From Butyricicoccus_A sp963620595 (lineage in GTDB: Bacteria > Bacillota > Clostridia > Oscillospirales > Butyricicoccaceae), in the NCBI GenBank assembly GCA_963620595.1, contig CAVFAY010000014.1, positions 1-64,000 of the forward strand: 64,000 bases of DNA, in the 5' to 3' direction. The position numbers were made by a program, and so were the translations under genes. The notes under the pieces were generated by a model. That model was not told the origin of the DNA, ran no database searches, and saw only the letters and a list, made by a program, of their open reading frames with translations. Positions 56,956-64,000 of this stretch are shown piece after piece (the first letter of the stretch is position 1; the number at the start of each line of letters is the position of its first letter).

Positions 56956-57783
56956 CTACTTGGTTTCTTTCGCAGAAAATACGAGAATGACAAACGACAG
57001 CGTGACATCCAGCTCTTTCAGTGCTTCCAGTCGCGCCATACCAACCTTGGAGGTGCGATGAGAATACGGCGTCATGGCAAACAGGGTGCGTATATCCTCC
57101 GGACGTTCCAGATGGACGCGATATGTAAATTTCTGTCTGCCGATTCGCTGAAATCCGTGCAGCTGGTATTTTTCCTCGCGGTTTTGATATGGCTTGTCAT
57201 AAACTGCGCACTTCAGCTCCCACAGATGATCCTCTCCCGGTACTGCGCACACAACAACACCATCGGATTTTAGTACACGCAGAAATTCTTCTTCCGGCGT
57301 TGGTGCGAACAACGAACAGATGACATCCGCGCAATGATCTGCCAGCGGCATATGATAGGCACTGCCCGTGATATATTGGGTATGTAAATCGCGTTTTGCT
57401 GCGTACTGTGTCGCAGATTTAGAAATATCTATGCCAATACTCTCTTTGAGCTTATCTTCCTCATACAGAGCCTGTACCATTTGGCGAGTATAATATCCTT
57501 CACCACATCCGGCATCGACAAAGTGAATCTTTTCCTTGTCCTTGGTCAGTTGTTTGACCTGCTGGCACATAGCCTTGGCCAGCCCAGCATAATAGCCTTG
57601 GTCTAGAAACTGACGGCGAGCCGCCACCATTTCCTTGCTGTCTCCGGTATGATCGCCGGATTTATTGGTCTGCAACAGATTGCAGTAACCAGCCTTTGCA
57701 ATATCGTAGCTGTGTCCTGATTCACAGCAAAAAGCCTTTTCCTTTCGCACCAACGGTGCACCGCAATGCGGGCAAATCAGCAT
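56956..57783 (-). CDS. rlmA: 23S rRNA guanine-N1 methyltransferase (RlmA family)
   Basis: 275 residues from ATG 57783. N-terminal zinc finger (ICPHCGAPL...FCCESGHSYDIAKAGYCNLL) and a SAM methyltransferase domain with HFVDAGCGEGYYTR and SLFAPTPEEEFLRVL. RlmA methylates a guanine in 23S helix 35 (G745 or G748 type). It is followed by the divergent SLOG gene on the other side of its promoter. Confidence 0.93.
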   Translation of the reverse strand: MLICPHCGAPLVRKEKAFCCESGHSYDIAKAGYCNLLQTNKSGDHTGDSKEMVAARRQFLDQGYYAGLAKAMCQQVKQLTKDKEKIHFVDAGCGEGYYTRQMVQALYEEDKLKESIGIDISKSATQYAAKRDLHTQYITGSAYHMPLADHCADVICSLFAPTPEEEFLRVLKSDGVVVCAVPGEDHLWELKCAVYDKPYQNREEKYQLHGFQRIGRQKFTYRVHLERPEDIRTLFAMTPYSHRTSKVGMARLEALKELDVTLSFVILVFSAKETK

Positions 57784-57925
57784 CTTTCTCCCATCCTTTC
57801 CTCTTGGTTTCGGGCGTATCTGATTATTTTTATTATAGCATACCCAATTGCCTGTTTCAATTGCGCGGCACACCTGCTACAATAAAGATACACAATCAAA
57901 ATTCTCGGCGAAGAAAGGACTTTCT

Positions 57926-58444
57926 ATGCGCACATCTGTCTGTTGTTTTACTGGCTATCGACCAGAAAAAATGCCGTCCGGCTATCAAGAAGGATCTCGC
58001 CTGTTCTGTGACATGCAGGTGCAGCTCTGCCAAGCCATTCACCGAGCGTATATTCACGGTTGTCGGCATTTTTTGTCCGGCATGAGCCGCGGCTTCGATC
58101 TCTGGGCAGCACAAGCGGTTCTTGCTTTGCGTGGGGAAGGACTGCCGATTGAATTATGGGCTGCCGTGGCATTTCCAGACATGCATATGCATTGGGAGTT
58201 CATCTGGCGAACACGGTATCAGCATACACTGGCGCAAGCCTCTCGCACCTTTTGCATCTTTCCTCGTTATACACCCGAATGTTATACCGTTCGTGATCGT
58301 TTTCTGGTGGAACGCAGTTCCCGTTGTATCTGCTTCTTTGACGGGACGCCGGGAGGCACAGCATATACGGTGCATTATGCACGCAGGCATCATCTCATCA
58401 TTGATAATCTGGCAGACCAACAGTTGTCACTCTTCGATATATAA
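57926..58444 (+). CDS. SLOG (DUF1273, YpsA-like) family protein
   Basis: 172 residues from ATG 57926, with AAAGGA upstream. N-terminal CCFTGYRPEKMPSGYQEG, FLSGMSRGFDLWAA and CICFFDGTPGGTAYTVHYA fit the SLOG nucleotide-ligand fold of the YpsA group. B. subtilis YpsA affects cell division and stress, but no enzymatic role is proven. It runs divergently from rlmA. Confidence 0.88.
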   Translation: MRTSVCCFTGYRPEKMPSGYQEGSRLFCDMQVQLCQAIHRAYIHGCRHFLSGMSRGFDLWAAQAVLALRGEGLPIELWAAVAFPDMHMHWEFIWRTRYQHTLAQASRTFCIFPRYTPECYTVRDRFLVERSSRCICFFDGTPGGTAYTVHYARRHHLIIDNLADQQLSLFDI

Positions 58445-58492
58445 AAAAGCTGTGTATGTTTGCTCTGTTGAGGAACATACACAGCTTTTATC
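58445..58492. terminator. bidirectional terminator between the SLOG and SpoIIM-like genes
   Basis: AAAAGCTGTGTATGTT and AACATACACAGCTTTT form a perfect 16-base stem with a 13-base loop, between the two convergent genes. Confidence 0.9.
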
Positions 58493-58494
58493 CG

Positions 58495-59082
58495 TTAAAA
58501 TAGACCGATCAGAACCGGAACAAGCAGCAGCCGCCAGAGGATGGATGCACACAATAGAAGTATGCACAGCAGCCACAGCCCGCCATATTGCTTCCACGCA
58601 GCAAAATACTTGCCGTGCTGCATACCAATTTCCAATGCAGCCGTGCCAATCAACAGCATCGCTGGCAGCCAAAAAACAGCGCAGATGCCAATGGAAACAA
58701 ACGCAATATATACGCCCCATAAGCCTGACTGCACCAATGCGGCCGCCGCTGCAAATGACAAAAAGAATCCACGCATCGCCAGAAGCAATGCCATCCACAG
58801 CGCCCGCCCCGGAATCGCACCAAGCAATCCCGCTGCCGTGATCCAGCTAAACGTACTTGCCGCACCGGTCAGCACGGTGCGAACAGTCGGCATCCGTCCG
58901 GCGGCATTGCTGGATACGAGTCTTGCCAACTCCTGCACATAACTCCCATTCGACTGTGGAATATACATACCGGTAAAGCCTCCGGCAAATACCCCGCACA
59001 GCAAAGCCGCCACCAAAAACGCAAATGCCGGTGACTGCCGCAGCCGCCGGACAAGTAAAAAGCCAAGAATATCCCGTTTCAT
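58495..59082 (-). CDS. SpoIIM-like (DUF95) integral membrane protein
   Basis: 195 residues with about five or six membrane segments. It resembles stage II sporulation protein M/DUF95 proteins in AFLVAALLCGVFAGGFTGMYIP and in its length, but lacks a clear match throughout, so the call is tentative. It is in the same direction as, and 62 bases downstream of, the ProC-like gene. Confidence 0.6.
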   Translation of the reverse strand: MKRDILGFLLVRRLRQSPAFAFLVAALLCGVFAGGFTGMYIPQSNGSYVQELARLVSSNAAGRMPTVRTVLTGAASTFSWITAAGLLGAIPGRALWMALLLAMRGFFLSFAAAAALVQSGLWGVYIAFVSIGICAVFWLPAMLLIGTAALEIGMQHGKYFAAWKQYGGLWLLCILLLCASILWRLLLVPVLIGLF

Positions 59083-59144
59083 AGCCGTCCCCTTTCCGGT
59101 TCCCTGCTAGTAAGATATTCTCGGCTTATCCATGTTATGCGTTT

Positions 59145-59633
59145 TTACGTAAGCTGTTCCGTCTTGACTTCGCCGATGGTGCGGAACATATCTTCTACTG
59201 CAGATTTCATGTGGTTCGGAAAGCGTGGAGAATATGTCAGATGGCTGATATGTTTCCCGTCTTCGGTATCTTCGCTCTCTACCGTGACAACATAAGTTGC
59301 CTTTGCGACACGATCCTGAATGTACGCACAATCCCGTCCCGGAATTGTCGATACCAGAATGCGACCGCGCGTCGTTCCGCAAACTGAGGACAGAAGCGTG
59401 GAAAATTCTCGCTTCTCTCCAGACAGAACCATAATTTCCGAGCGGAGCATGGATGCCGAAACATCCGGAATGCAGTTAACACCCAAACCCACAAAATAAT
59501 TGCGGCGGCGTTCATCCTGCTCTGCAATATAAATACGGCTTCCGTCTACGACATGATCCCGTAAAATTCCTTTCAGAAGGCGATCGGAGAGCTCGCTGCT
59601 GCCGATCATACCAAGTCCAATACTATGCGGCAT
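59145..59633 (-). CDS. short Rossmann protein resembling the N-terminal domain of P5C reductase
   Basis: 162 residues from ATG 59633 (AGGTG before it). The chain IGLGMIGSSELSDRLLKGIL...IYIAEQDERRRNYFVGLGVNCIPDVSASMLRSEIMVLSGEKREF matches the NAD(P)-binding half of ProC, with a diverged GxGxxG loop (GLGMIG). The C-terminal dimerisation domain of ProC is missing, and the loop after VSTIPGRDC is not catalytic-like. It is probably not an active reductase; a role with the downstream membrane protein is possible (inference). Confidence 0.72.
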   Translation of the reverse strand: MPHSIGLGMIGSSELSDRLLKGILRDHVVDGSRIYIAEQDERRRNYFVGLGVNCIPDVSASMLRSEIMVLSGEKREFSTLLSSVCGTTRGRILVSTIPGRDCAYIQDRVAKATYVVTVESEDTEDGKHISHLTYSPRFPNHMKSAVEDMFRTIGEVKTEQLT

Positions 59634-59733
59634 AAAAATCACCTCATCTTTATTTCTTCCGTCCGCAATACAAGGGGGAAAGCAGCGAATCGGAGATGGA
59701 TTCCTGTGAGCAGAATCCGATATTTATAACATC

Positions 59734-59761
59734 ATTATAGAGCGATTTCGTTAAAATTCAA
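59734..59761 (-). promoter_or_regulatory. promoter of the ProC-like gene
   Basis: On the minus strand, TTGAAT (59756-59761), 16 bases and TATAAT (59734-59739), about 100 bases before the start codon. Confidence 0.65.
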
Positions 59762-59804
59762 CAGCATTTTTGACAAAGCCCTCATTTTTTGTCGTGTTGA
59801 CGGA

Positions 59805-61178
59805 TTATTCTTCCATCATCTGCGCCGCTTTGAGGTAGATTGCACATTCCAAACGCTTTTTCTGCAATTCGCAGCCCATTTCATACGGTGTTTCAATATC
59901 GCCATTCATGTTAAAGTTTGCCGCTGCACAGCCGCCAGAGCAATAGAACTTTGCCCAGCAATCCTTGCATTTCGGTCTGGTACATACATTGAGGCGGGAG
60001 AAGTGATCGGAAATATCCATATCAAACTTGCCATTGTCCAACGTGCCCAGCAGGAATTCCGGATGACCAACAAACTGATGGCACGGATAAATTTCCCCGT
60101 CCGGCGTCACAGCGACATATTCATAACCGGCACCGCAGCCGCGCAGACGCTTGATGACGCACGGACCCTGCTGCAAGTCCACCATGAAATGGAAGAAGTT
60201 AAAGCTTCTGCCTTCCTTGCGGCGCTGCTGCATGATGTCAACCAGCTTTTCATACTCCTCACCGATGCGCGGCAGATCCTTCTCGCTGATATCATATCCG
60301 GTGCCTGGTTCACTGGTTACCGGCTCGACAGACAGCTGGTCAAAGCCCTCATCGGCAATAGACAGCACATCATTGGTAAAATCGAGGTTCTTGCTGGTAA
60401 ACGTGCCGCGAACATAATAATCCTTGTCCTTGCTGCGCTGAGAAACCAGCTTCTTGAACTTCGGCACGATGATGTCATAGCTGCCGCAGCCGCCTGCGGT
60501 CGGGCGCATCTCATCGTTGATGCACTTTCTGCCGTCCAAAGACAGAACGCAGTTGTCCATGTTCTCGTTGATGTAGTCGGTCTTCTCATCATCCAGCATC
60601 AGACCATTGGTTGTGATGGTGAAGCGGAACTTCTTATTTTTCTCCATTTCCAGAGAACGGGCATATTCTACGGTCTTCTTGACGGTCTCCCAAGCCATCA
60701 GCGGCTCACCGCCAAAGAAGTCTACTTCGATATTGCGGCGTGCATGGGACTTTTCGACAACAAAATCAATTGCCTTCTTTGCCACATCAAAGTCCATCGT
60801 CATGCGCTTGCCCATGCCGAAATCGCCGGTATCTGCAAAACAGTACTTGCAGCGCAGATTGCAGTCGTGCGATACGTGCAGGCACAGTGCCTTGATCGGT
60901 GCGCCGGTCGGAATGGCTGCGGCAATATTGATATAATCATCATCTGCGAACAGATAGCCGTTCTGCTCCAGTTCGTACAGCTCATGATATGCTTCCTGCA
61001 GCTGTTCCTCAGTAAAGCGGTCGGACAGACTGCGGAGAATGTCCTCCGGACATGTCTCTGTCATTCCCGGTGCGACAACAGCGGACAGCGCATAGGCAGC
61101 ATCATCTACCACATGAACCGAGCCGCTGTTAATATCCATCAGGATATTGATACCCTTCATGGAAAAACGATGTATCAT
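59805..61178 (-). CDS. scfB: SCIFF radical SAM maturase
   Basis: 457 residues from ATG 61178, with AGGAG 9 bases before it. An N-terminal peptide-recognition (RRE-like) domain leads to the radical SAM motif CxxxCxxC (HDCNLRCKYC), FFGGEPLM, and a C-terminal SPASM/twitch region rich in cysteines (GAGYEYVAVTPDGEIYPCH, CKDCWAKFYCSGGC). It forms sulfur-to-alpha-carbon thioether links in SCIFF peptide, the product of the small gene upstream. The frame extends upstream but the family N-terminus is at IHRFSMKGINI. Confidence 0.96.
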   Translation of the reverse strand: MIHRFSMKGINILMDINSGSVHVVDDAAYALSAVVAPGMTETCPEDILRSLSDRFTEEQLQEAYHELYELEQNGYLFADDDYINIAAAIPTGAPIKALCLHVSHDCNLRCKYCFADTGDFGMGKRMTMDFDVAKKAIDFVVEKSHARRNIEVDFFGGEPLMAWETVKKTVEYARSLEMEKNKKFRFTITTNGLMLDDEKTDYINENMDNCVLSLDGRKCINDEMRPTAGGCGSYDIIVPKFKKLVSQRSKDKDYYVRGTFTSKNLDFTNDVLSIADEGFDQLSVEPVTSEPGTGYDISEKDLPRIGEEYEKLVDIMQQRRKEGRSFNFFHFMVDLQQGPCVIKRLRGCGAGYEYVAVTPDGEIYPCHQFVGHPEFLLGTLDNGKFDMDISDHFSRLNVCTRPKCKDCWAKFYCSGGCAAANFNMNGDIETPYEMGCELQKKRLECAIYLKAAQMMEE

Positions 61179-61195
61179 AATCAAATAACTCCTAT

Positions 61196-61230
61196 GAAAA
61201 AATTTCGGGACTGACACATGTCAGTCCCGA
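61196..61230 (-). terminator. terminator between scfA and scfB
   Basis: On the minus strand, TCGGGACTGACA and TGTCAGTCCCGA form a 12-base inverted repeat (effective loop of a few bases) followed by AAATTTTTTC. It lies 25 bases after the scfA stop and upstream of the scfB ribosome-binding site. It likely lowers maturase transcription relative to the precursor. Confidence 0.85.
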
Positions 61231-61255
61231 GCCTGTTTATTCTGTCAAATCAGAC

Positions 61256-61399
61256 TTACTTCTCGTGCTCGCACTTCTGGTTTGCAACGGTGCAGGAAGT
61301 CTTGCATGCAGACTGGCAAGAGGTCTGGCACTCGCCACATCCGCCGTGTGCAGCGGACTCCTTAAAAGTGCAGGTGTTCAAAGTCTTAATGTGAGACAT
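61256..61399 (-). CDS. scfA: SCIFF peptide precursor (six-cysteines-in-forty-five)
   Basis: 47 residues starting MSHIKTLNTCTFKESAAHGG and then GCGECQTSCQSACKTSC, the cysteine pattern of SCIFF. Seven cysteines are visible: one extra at position 10 outside the usual block. The ribosome-binding site AAAGGAG precedes the ATG. SCIFF is a ribosomally made, thioether-bridged peptide conserved in Clostridia whose role is unknown. Confidence 0.95.
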   Translation of the reverse strand: MSHIKTLNTCTFKESAAHGGCGECQTSCQSACKTSCTVANQKCEHEK

Positions 61400-61438
61400 A
61401 ATCAATTGCTCCTTTCGTGTTAAAATATCAGACGCAGA

Positions 61439-61837
61439 TTATCTGCGCCGTTTTTTCGTTTTTGCAGCCGCTCCCAGAATCGCTCCTGTCAGCGAACTTG
61501 CGATGGCAATGCCGGAAAGCATTCCAGCTGCCACTGCCTGAAACGCTGCTTCGCGCAGCGTCAGACTCAGAAGAAACAGACATCCCAGCAGAGAAATCCC
61601 TGTCAGCATTCCCGCCCCCAGTCGGTTGGCAGGCGCACGCCGTGCACTCCAACCGGCAGCGAGCATCGTTCCCACAGCAAACGGGAGATATACAATGAGT
61701 GGTCTTATCTGCATTCCCATAGTTCCGCTCGCCAGCAAACAAGCACCGATCAGCAATCCTCCAAAGGTTATCAGCATCCCGAGCAGCATCGGTGCTGCCC
61801 AGAAAACCGCGTTGTCTGTCGATTCTGTATGTTTCAT
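61439..61837 (-). CDS. TIGR04086 family membrane protein
   Basis: 132 residues from ATG 61837 (GAGGAGG before it). Four predicted membrane segments with FWAAPMLLGMLITFGGLLIGA and RAPANRLGAGMLTGIS. This matches the TIGR04086 family, small membrane proteins usually beside SCIFF genes. The tail is Lys/Arg-rich. Function unknown; it is co-directional between yajC and scfA. Confidence 0.85.
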   Translation of the reverse strand: MKHTESTDNAVFWAAPMLLGMLITFGGLLIGACLLASGTMGMQIRPLIVYLPFAVGTMLAAGWSARRAPANRLGAGMLTGISLLGCLFLLSLTLREAAFQAVAAGMLSGIAIASSLTGAILGAAAKTKKRRR

Positions 61838-61901
61838 GCGTGTTCCTCCTCGCGCAGTCGTTTGCACTATGCTACGCGGAAAGAGCATCCATCATGCATC
61901 C

Positions 61902-62213
61902 TTATGCCTTCTGCTCATCCTGTTCGGTGGTAACGGCACGGATTGCCCACTTCTTAAAGCGCATGCGAGTACCGCCGCTGGTCTCCATTACCAACTCATC
62001 ATCATCGATCTTTACGACCTTACCGACAATGCCGCCAATCGTGCAGATATGATCGCCTACCACCAGACTGTCACGCATTGCCTTATCCTTCTTCTCCTGT
62101 TTCTTCTGCGGACGAATCAGCAGGAAATAGAACAGGACAATCAGCAGGATAATCGGAAGTACAGATGCATACGCACCCGCGCTCGGCATAGCTGTATCCA
62201 GTAAAAAGTTCAT
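61902..62213 (-). CDS. yajC: preprotein translocase subunit YajC
   Basis: 103 residues from ATG 62213 (GGGAGG before it). One N-terminal membrane segment (ILLIVLFYFLLIRPQKKQEKK) and a small beta domain with VGDHICTIGGIVGKVVKIDDDELVMETSGG. YajC is an accessory to SecDF in protein export. First gene of the yajC-TIGR04086-scfA-scfB unit. Confidence 0.95.
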   Translation of the reverse strand: MNFLLDTAMPSAGAYASVLPIILLIVLFYFLLIRPQKKQEKKDKAMRDSLVVGDHICTIGGIVGKVVKIDDDELVMETSGGTRMRFKKWAIRAVTTEQDEQKA

Positions 62214-62248
62214 AGGATTTACACCTCCCATCGAAATACAATACTACA

Positions 62249-62277
62249 ATTATACTCAATCGAAGAAGAAAATACAA
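62249..62277 (-). promoter_or_regulatory. promoter of the yajC-SCIFF unit
   Basis: On the minus strand, TTGTAT (62272-62277), 17 bases and TATAAT (62249-62254), giving a leader of about 30 bases before yajC. Confidence 0.75.
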
Positions 62278-62306
62278 GCATTTTTCCCTTATTCCCATAA
62301 GATTTG

Positions 62307-62336
62307 TTTACAGCCAGCCACGAATGCTGGTATAAT
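62307..62336 (+). promoter_or_regulatory. promoter of the PEBP-family gene
   Basis: TTTACA (62307-62312), 18 bases and TATAAT (62331-62336), divergent from the yajC promoter. GGAGG follows at normal distance before the start. Confidence 0.7.
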
Positions 62337-62371
62337 AAAACCGAAACCCAAGGAACAGGAGGTATTTTCCT

Positions 62372-62872
62372 ATGAAAGTAACAAGTACGGGTATCGCAAA
62401 TGGCTACTGGGAGGATCGCTTTGGCAAATTCGGCACGGAGCTTTCCGCCGAAGGAACGCCGCTGCGCTCAATTCCTTTTAAAATCGAGGACGCACCAGAA
62501 GGTACCGTCAGCTTCGCCGTTGTGCTGGACGATTTAGATTCTATTCCGGTGTGCGGATTTACATGGATTCACTGGGCACTGTGTGATTTGACCGTCACAG
62601 AACTACCGGAGGACGCGAGCCGACACAATCCCTCTTTGATTCAGGGCTGCACCAGTTTCCACAGTGTGGCATCCGATGAATCCATTGAAGAAGCATCGCG
62701 CTACGGCGGCATGGCGCCTCCGGATAAAGATCATCAATACGATCTGTCCGTCTATGCGCTGGACTGTAAGCTGAACCTGAAGCCGGGCTTCTATCTCAAT
62801 GAACTGATTCACGGCCTGCGCGGTCATGTGCTGTCACACACCCGCCTGTCCGCAATGTATCGCGCCAAGTAA
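62372..62872 (+). CDS. YbhB/YbcL (PEBP) family protein
   Basis: 166 residues from ATG 62372. Phosphatidylethanolamine-binding fold with FAVVLDDLDSIPVCGFTWIHWALCDL, PPDKDHQYDLSVYALD and ELIHGLRGHVLSHTRL. The bacterial members are cytoplasmic and of unknown ligand (Raf-kinase-inhibitor-like). The gene is monocistronic. Confidence 0.92.
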   Translation: MKVTSTGIANGYWEDRFGKFGTELSAEGTPLRSIPFKIEDAPEGTVSFAVVLDDLDSIPVCGFTWIHWALCDLTVTELPEDASRHNPSLIQGCTSFHSVASDESIEEASRYGGMAPPDKDHQYDLSVYALDCKLNLKPGFYLNELIHGLRGHVLSHTRLSAMYRAK

Positions 62873-62890
62873 ACCGTTTTTGATTTTTCC

Positions 62891-62924
62891 AGCAGAAGCT
62901 GCAAGGGCAGCTTCTGCTTTTTTA
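62891..62924 (+). terminator. terminator of the PEBP gene
   Basis: AGCAGAAGCTGC and GCAGCTTCTGCT form a perfect 12-base stem with a 4-base loop, followed by TTTTTT. Its T-run abuts the stop codon of the epimerase gene on the other strand. Confidence 0.95.
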
Positions 62925-63806
62925 TTCCTCAATCGTTGTTGTAAATGTCAAGATTTCGTTACTCTTCGGTGCGAGCTTTCGCACGCCAATCTTATTTTCC
63001 AGCGCGTGATCCAGATAATTTGCATCCGGCAGAGTGCTCCACGGCTCGATACAAACATAATTTGTATTCGCTCCCGTGTACTTGCTCCAAATGCCTAAAT
63101 ATGGAAAATCCTCAAATTTCATGCAAATCATATGTTTGGATTTTTTGCTGCGAATGCTAACCGTTCTCGGCTGGCAGTCATCCAAAATCAAGGCATCTAA
63201 TTTGAATAATTCGCCGGACAAAAACAGTTTTCCGTCTTTCAGAGGCACGGTGCGTTTATCCTTGGTAATCATCAGCGCATCATCGTTGATGAGCGGATAA
63301 ATGGCATCTCCGGAGCCAAAATCCACGTAATAATCTTCCATGGTTTCATTGGGTTCTAACGCAACGTTGTATGCATCATGACCGCCGACCTCATAGTACA
63401 TATCTGTATCGCCGCAATTGGTCGTGATGTGCTGTTTTTTCAGAGTATTTCCCTCCAGTGTATACCGCACGGTAAACGCAAAATCAAACGGATACATCGA
63501 TCTGGTATATTCGTTCGGCGTCAGCATCAAGGCAATGCTAGTGTCTGTCTGCTCTGCGCAGGCAAATTCCAAATCTCTGCCAAAGCCATGCTGGGTGATT
63601 TGATAGCTTTTTCCGCCGACAGAATAGGTCTTGTCCTTCAGTCGTCCGATAATCGGAAACAGCACCGGTGCATGGCGTGCCCAAATACTTGGCTCTGCCT
63701 GCCAGACATATTCGATACCCGTCTGCTTTGAGCGCATAGAGCACAGCTCTGCGCCACTGCTGTCTATGCTAACAGAAAATTTTTCGTTTTCGATTGTGTA
63801 CGTCAT
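62922..63806 (-). CDS. aldose 1-epimerase family protein
   Basis: 294 residues of the galactose-mutarotase-like superfamily. YVWQAEPSIWARHAPVLFPIIGRLKD, TQHGFGRDLEF (catalytic His region), and GHDAYNVALEPNETMEDY are typical of the broad LacX-like group. It interconverts anomers of a sugar, identity unknown. It runs convergently with the PEBP gene. Confidence 0.92.
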   Translation of the reverse strand: MTYTIENEKFSVSIDSSGAELCSMRSKQTGIEYVWQAEPSIWARHAPVLFPIIGRLKDKTYSVGGKSYQITQHGFGRDLEFACAEQTDTSIALMLTPNEYTRSMYPFDFAFTVRYTLEGNTLKKQHITTNCGDTDMYYEVGGHDAYNVALEPNETMEDYYVDFGSGDAIYPLINDDALMITKDKRTVPLKDGKLFLSGELFKLDALILDDCQPRTVSIRSKKSKHMICMKFEDFPYLGIWSKYTGANTNYVCIEPWSTLPDANYLDHALENKIGVRKLAPKSNEILTFTTTIEE

Positions 63807-63919
63807 ATTCTCTCCTTTTCCACAAAAAACGCACGGTTTTCTAGGTTCAGTTTAGCATTTCTGCGCATATTCGTCAACCGATGTTTTAGTGTTTTTGTGA
63901 ACCGCTATGAAAAAAATAA

Positions 63920-63948
63920 TTGACAAGCTATTTTCTCTGTCGTATAAT
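63920..63948 (+). promoter_or_regulatory. consensus promoter pointing out of the window
   Basis: TTGACA (63920-63925), 17 bases and TATAAT (63943-63948), both perfect. It should drive a transcript continuing beyond 64000. A short open frame (ATG 63907) runs through it to the edge but has no ribosome-binding site, so it is probably coincidental. Confidence 0.7.
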
Positions 63949-64000
63949 GCTCACGAAAAGACAATTGAAGACTTTGTTCGAACTGGGGACCCGCGCGAAG

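Noticed and set aside
60003..61214. 400-codon plus-strand frame opposite the SCIFF maturase
   Set aside because: Same antisense shadow effect; the minus-strand maturase has all catalytic motifs.
1..64000. Prophage, insertion sequence, CRISPR array or attachment site
   Set aside because: No transposase, integrase, phage structural gene, spaced direct repeat array or matching terminal repeats were seen. The tRNA cluster at 1-340 shows no flanking integrase or duplicated tRNA end.

Overview
The window looks like a chromosomal segment of an anaerobic, spore-forming, butyrate-producing gut Clostridia bacterium, of the Agathobaculum/Butyricicoccus or wider Oscillospirales kind. The evidence is a butyryl-CoA:acetate CoA-transferase, class III (anaerobic) ribonucleotide reductase, an IspH-ribosomal protein S1 fusion, the SCIFF peptide with its radical SAM maturase, sporulation genes (yunB, gerW, a SpoIIM-like protein), GatCAB and Firmicutes-type promoters. 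Species cannot be fixed from the sequence alone. I saw no insertion sequence, prophage, CRISPR array or rRNA.

Layout. 1-340: three tRNAs (Phe cut by the edge, Asp, Val), minus strand. 465-2440: yerC-methyltransferase-hslO. 2566-4680: two paralogous lipoproteins and a secreted matrixin-like metalloprotease; the right part is AT-rich and looks like accessory DNA. 4899-16198: minus-strand housekeeping (gatCAB, ligA, yunB, ispH-rpsA, plsC, cmk, a BaiN-like flavoprotein, an RpiR regulator). 16317-22050: rluB, an FMN reductase, dacF, then gerW-ytfI-scpB-scpA-M50 protease. 22213-29869: HIT, FkbM methyltransferase, Spx/ArsC-like protein, a predicted small RNA, prfC, bioY under a BirA-type operator, a Nudix enzyme, an M20 peptidase and a DMT exporter. 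30074-34840: the CoA-transferase, a predicted structured RNA of about 225 nt, and nrdD-nrdG with the NrdD glycyl-radical tail in its own small gene. 35297-39784: HAD-thiE-thiM, an auxin-efflux-type carrier, a DUF11 protein and a small unknown. 39815-43018: copper operon (csoR, membrane-anchored HMA protein, copA). 43193-51680: the purine operon purE-C-F-M-N-O-AICAR transformylase-purD behind a leader with a 37-codon ORF and a terminator. 51789-64000: CsaB-glycosyltransferase fusion, an HPr-like protein without the active-site His, BrkB, RlmA, SLOG, a SpoIIM-like protein, the yajC-TIGR04086-scfA-scfB operon, a PEBP protein and an aldose epimerase.

How it fits together. The purine operon makes IMP using separate AICAR transformylase and PurO-type cyclohydrolase proteins instead of the usual bifunctional PurH. 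Copper resistance is an autoregulated CsoR unit. Anaerobic life shows in NrdD/NrdG, the butyrate-forming CoA-transferase and SCIFF maturation. The observations most worth a second look are the split NrdD, the two predicted RNAs (24391-24553 and 31488-31712), the purE leader, the His-less HPr and the terminator placed between the SCIFF precursor and its maturase. Function calls rest on reading translated proteins and motifs; no database search was possible.
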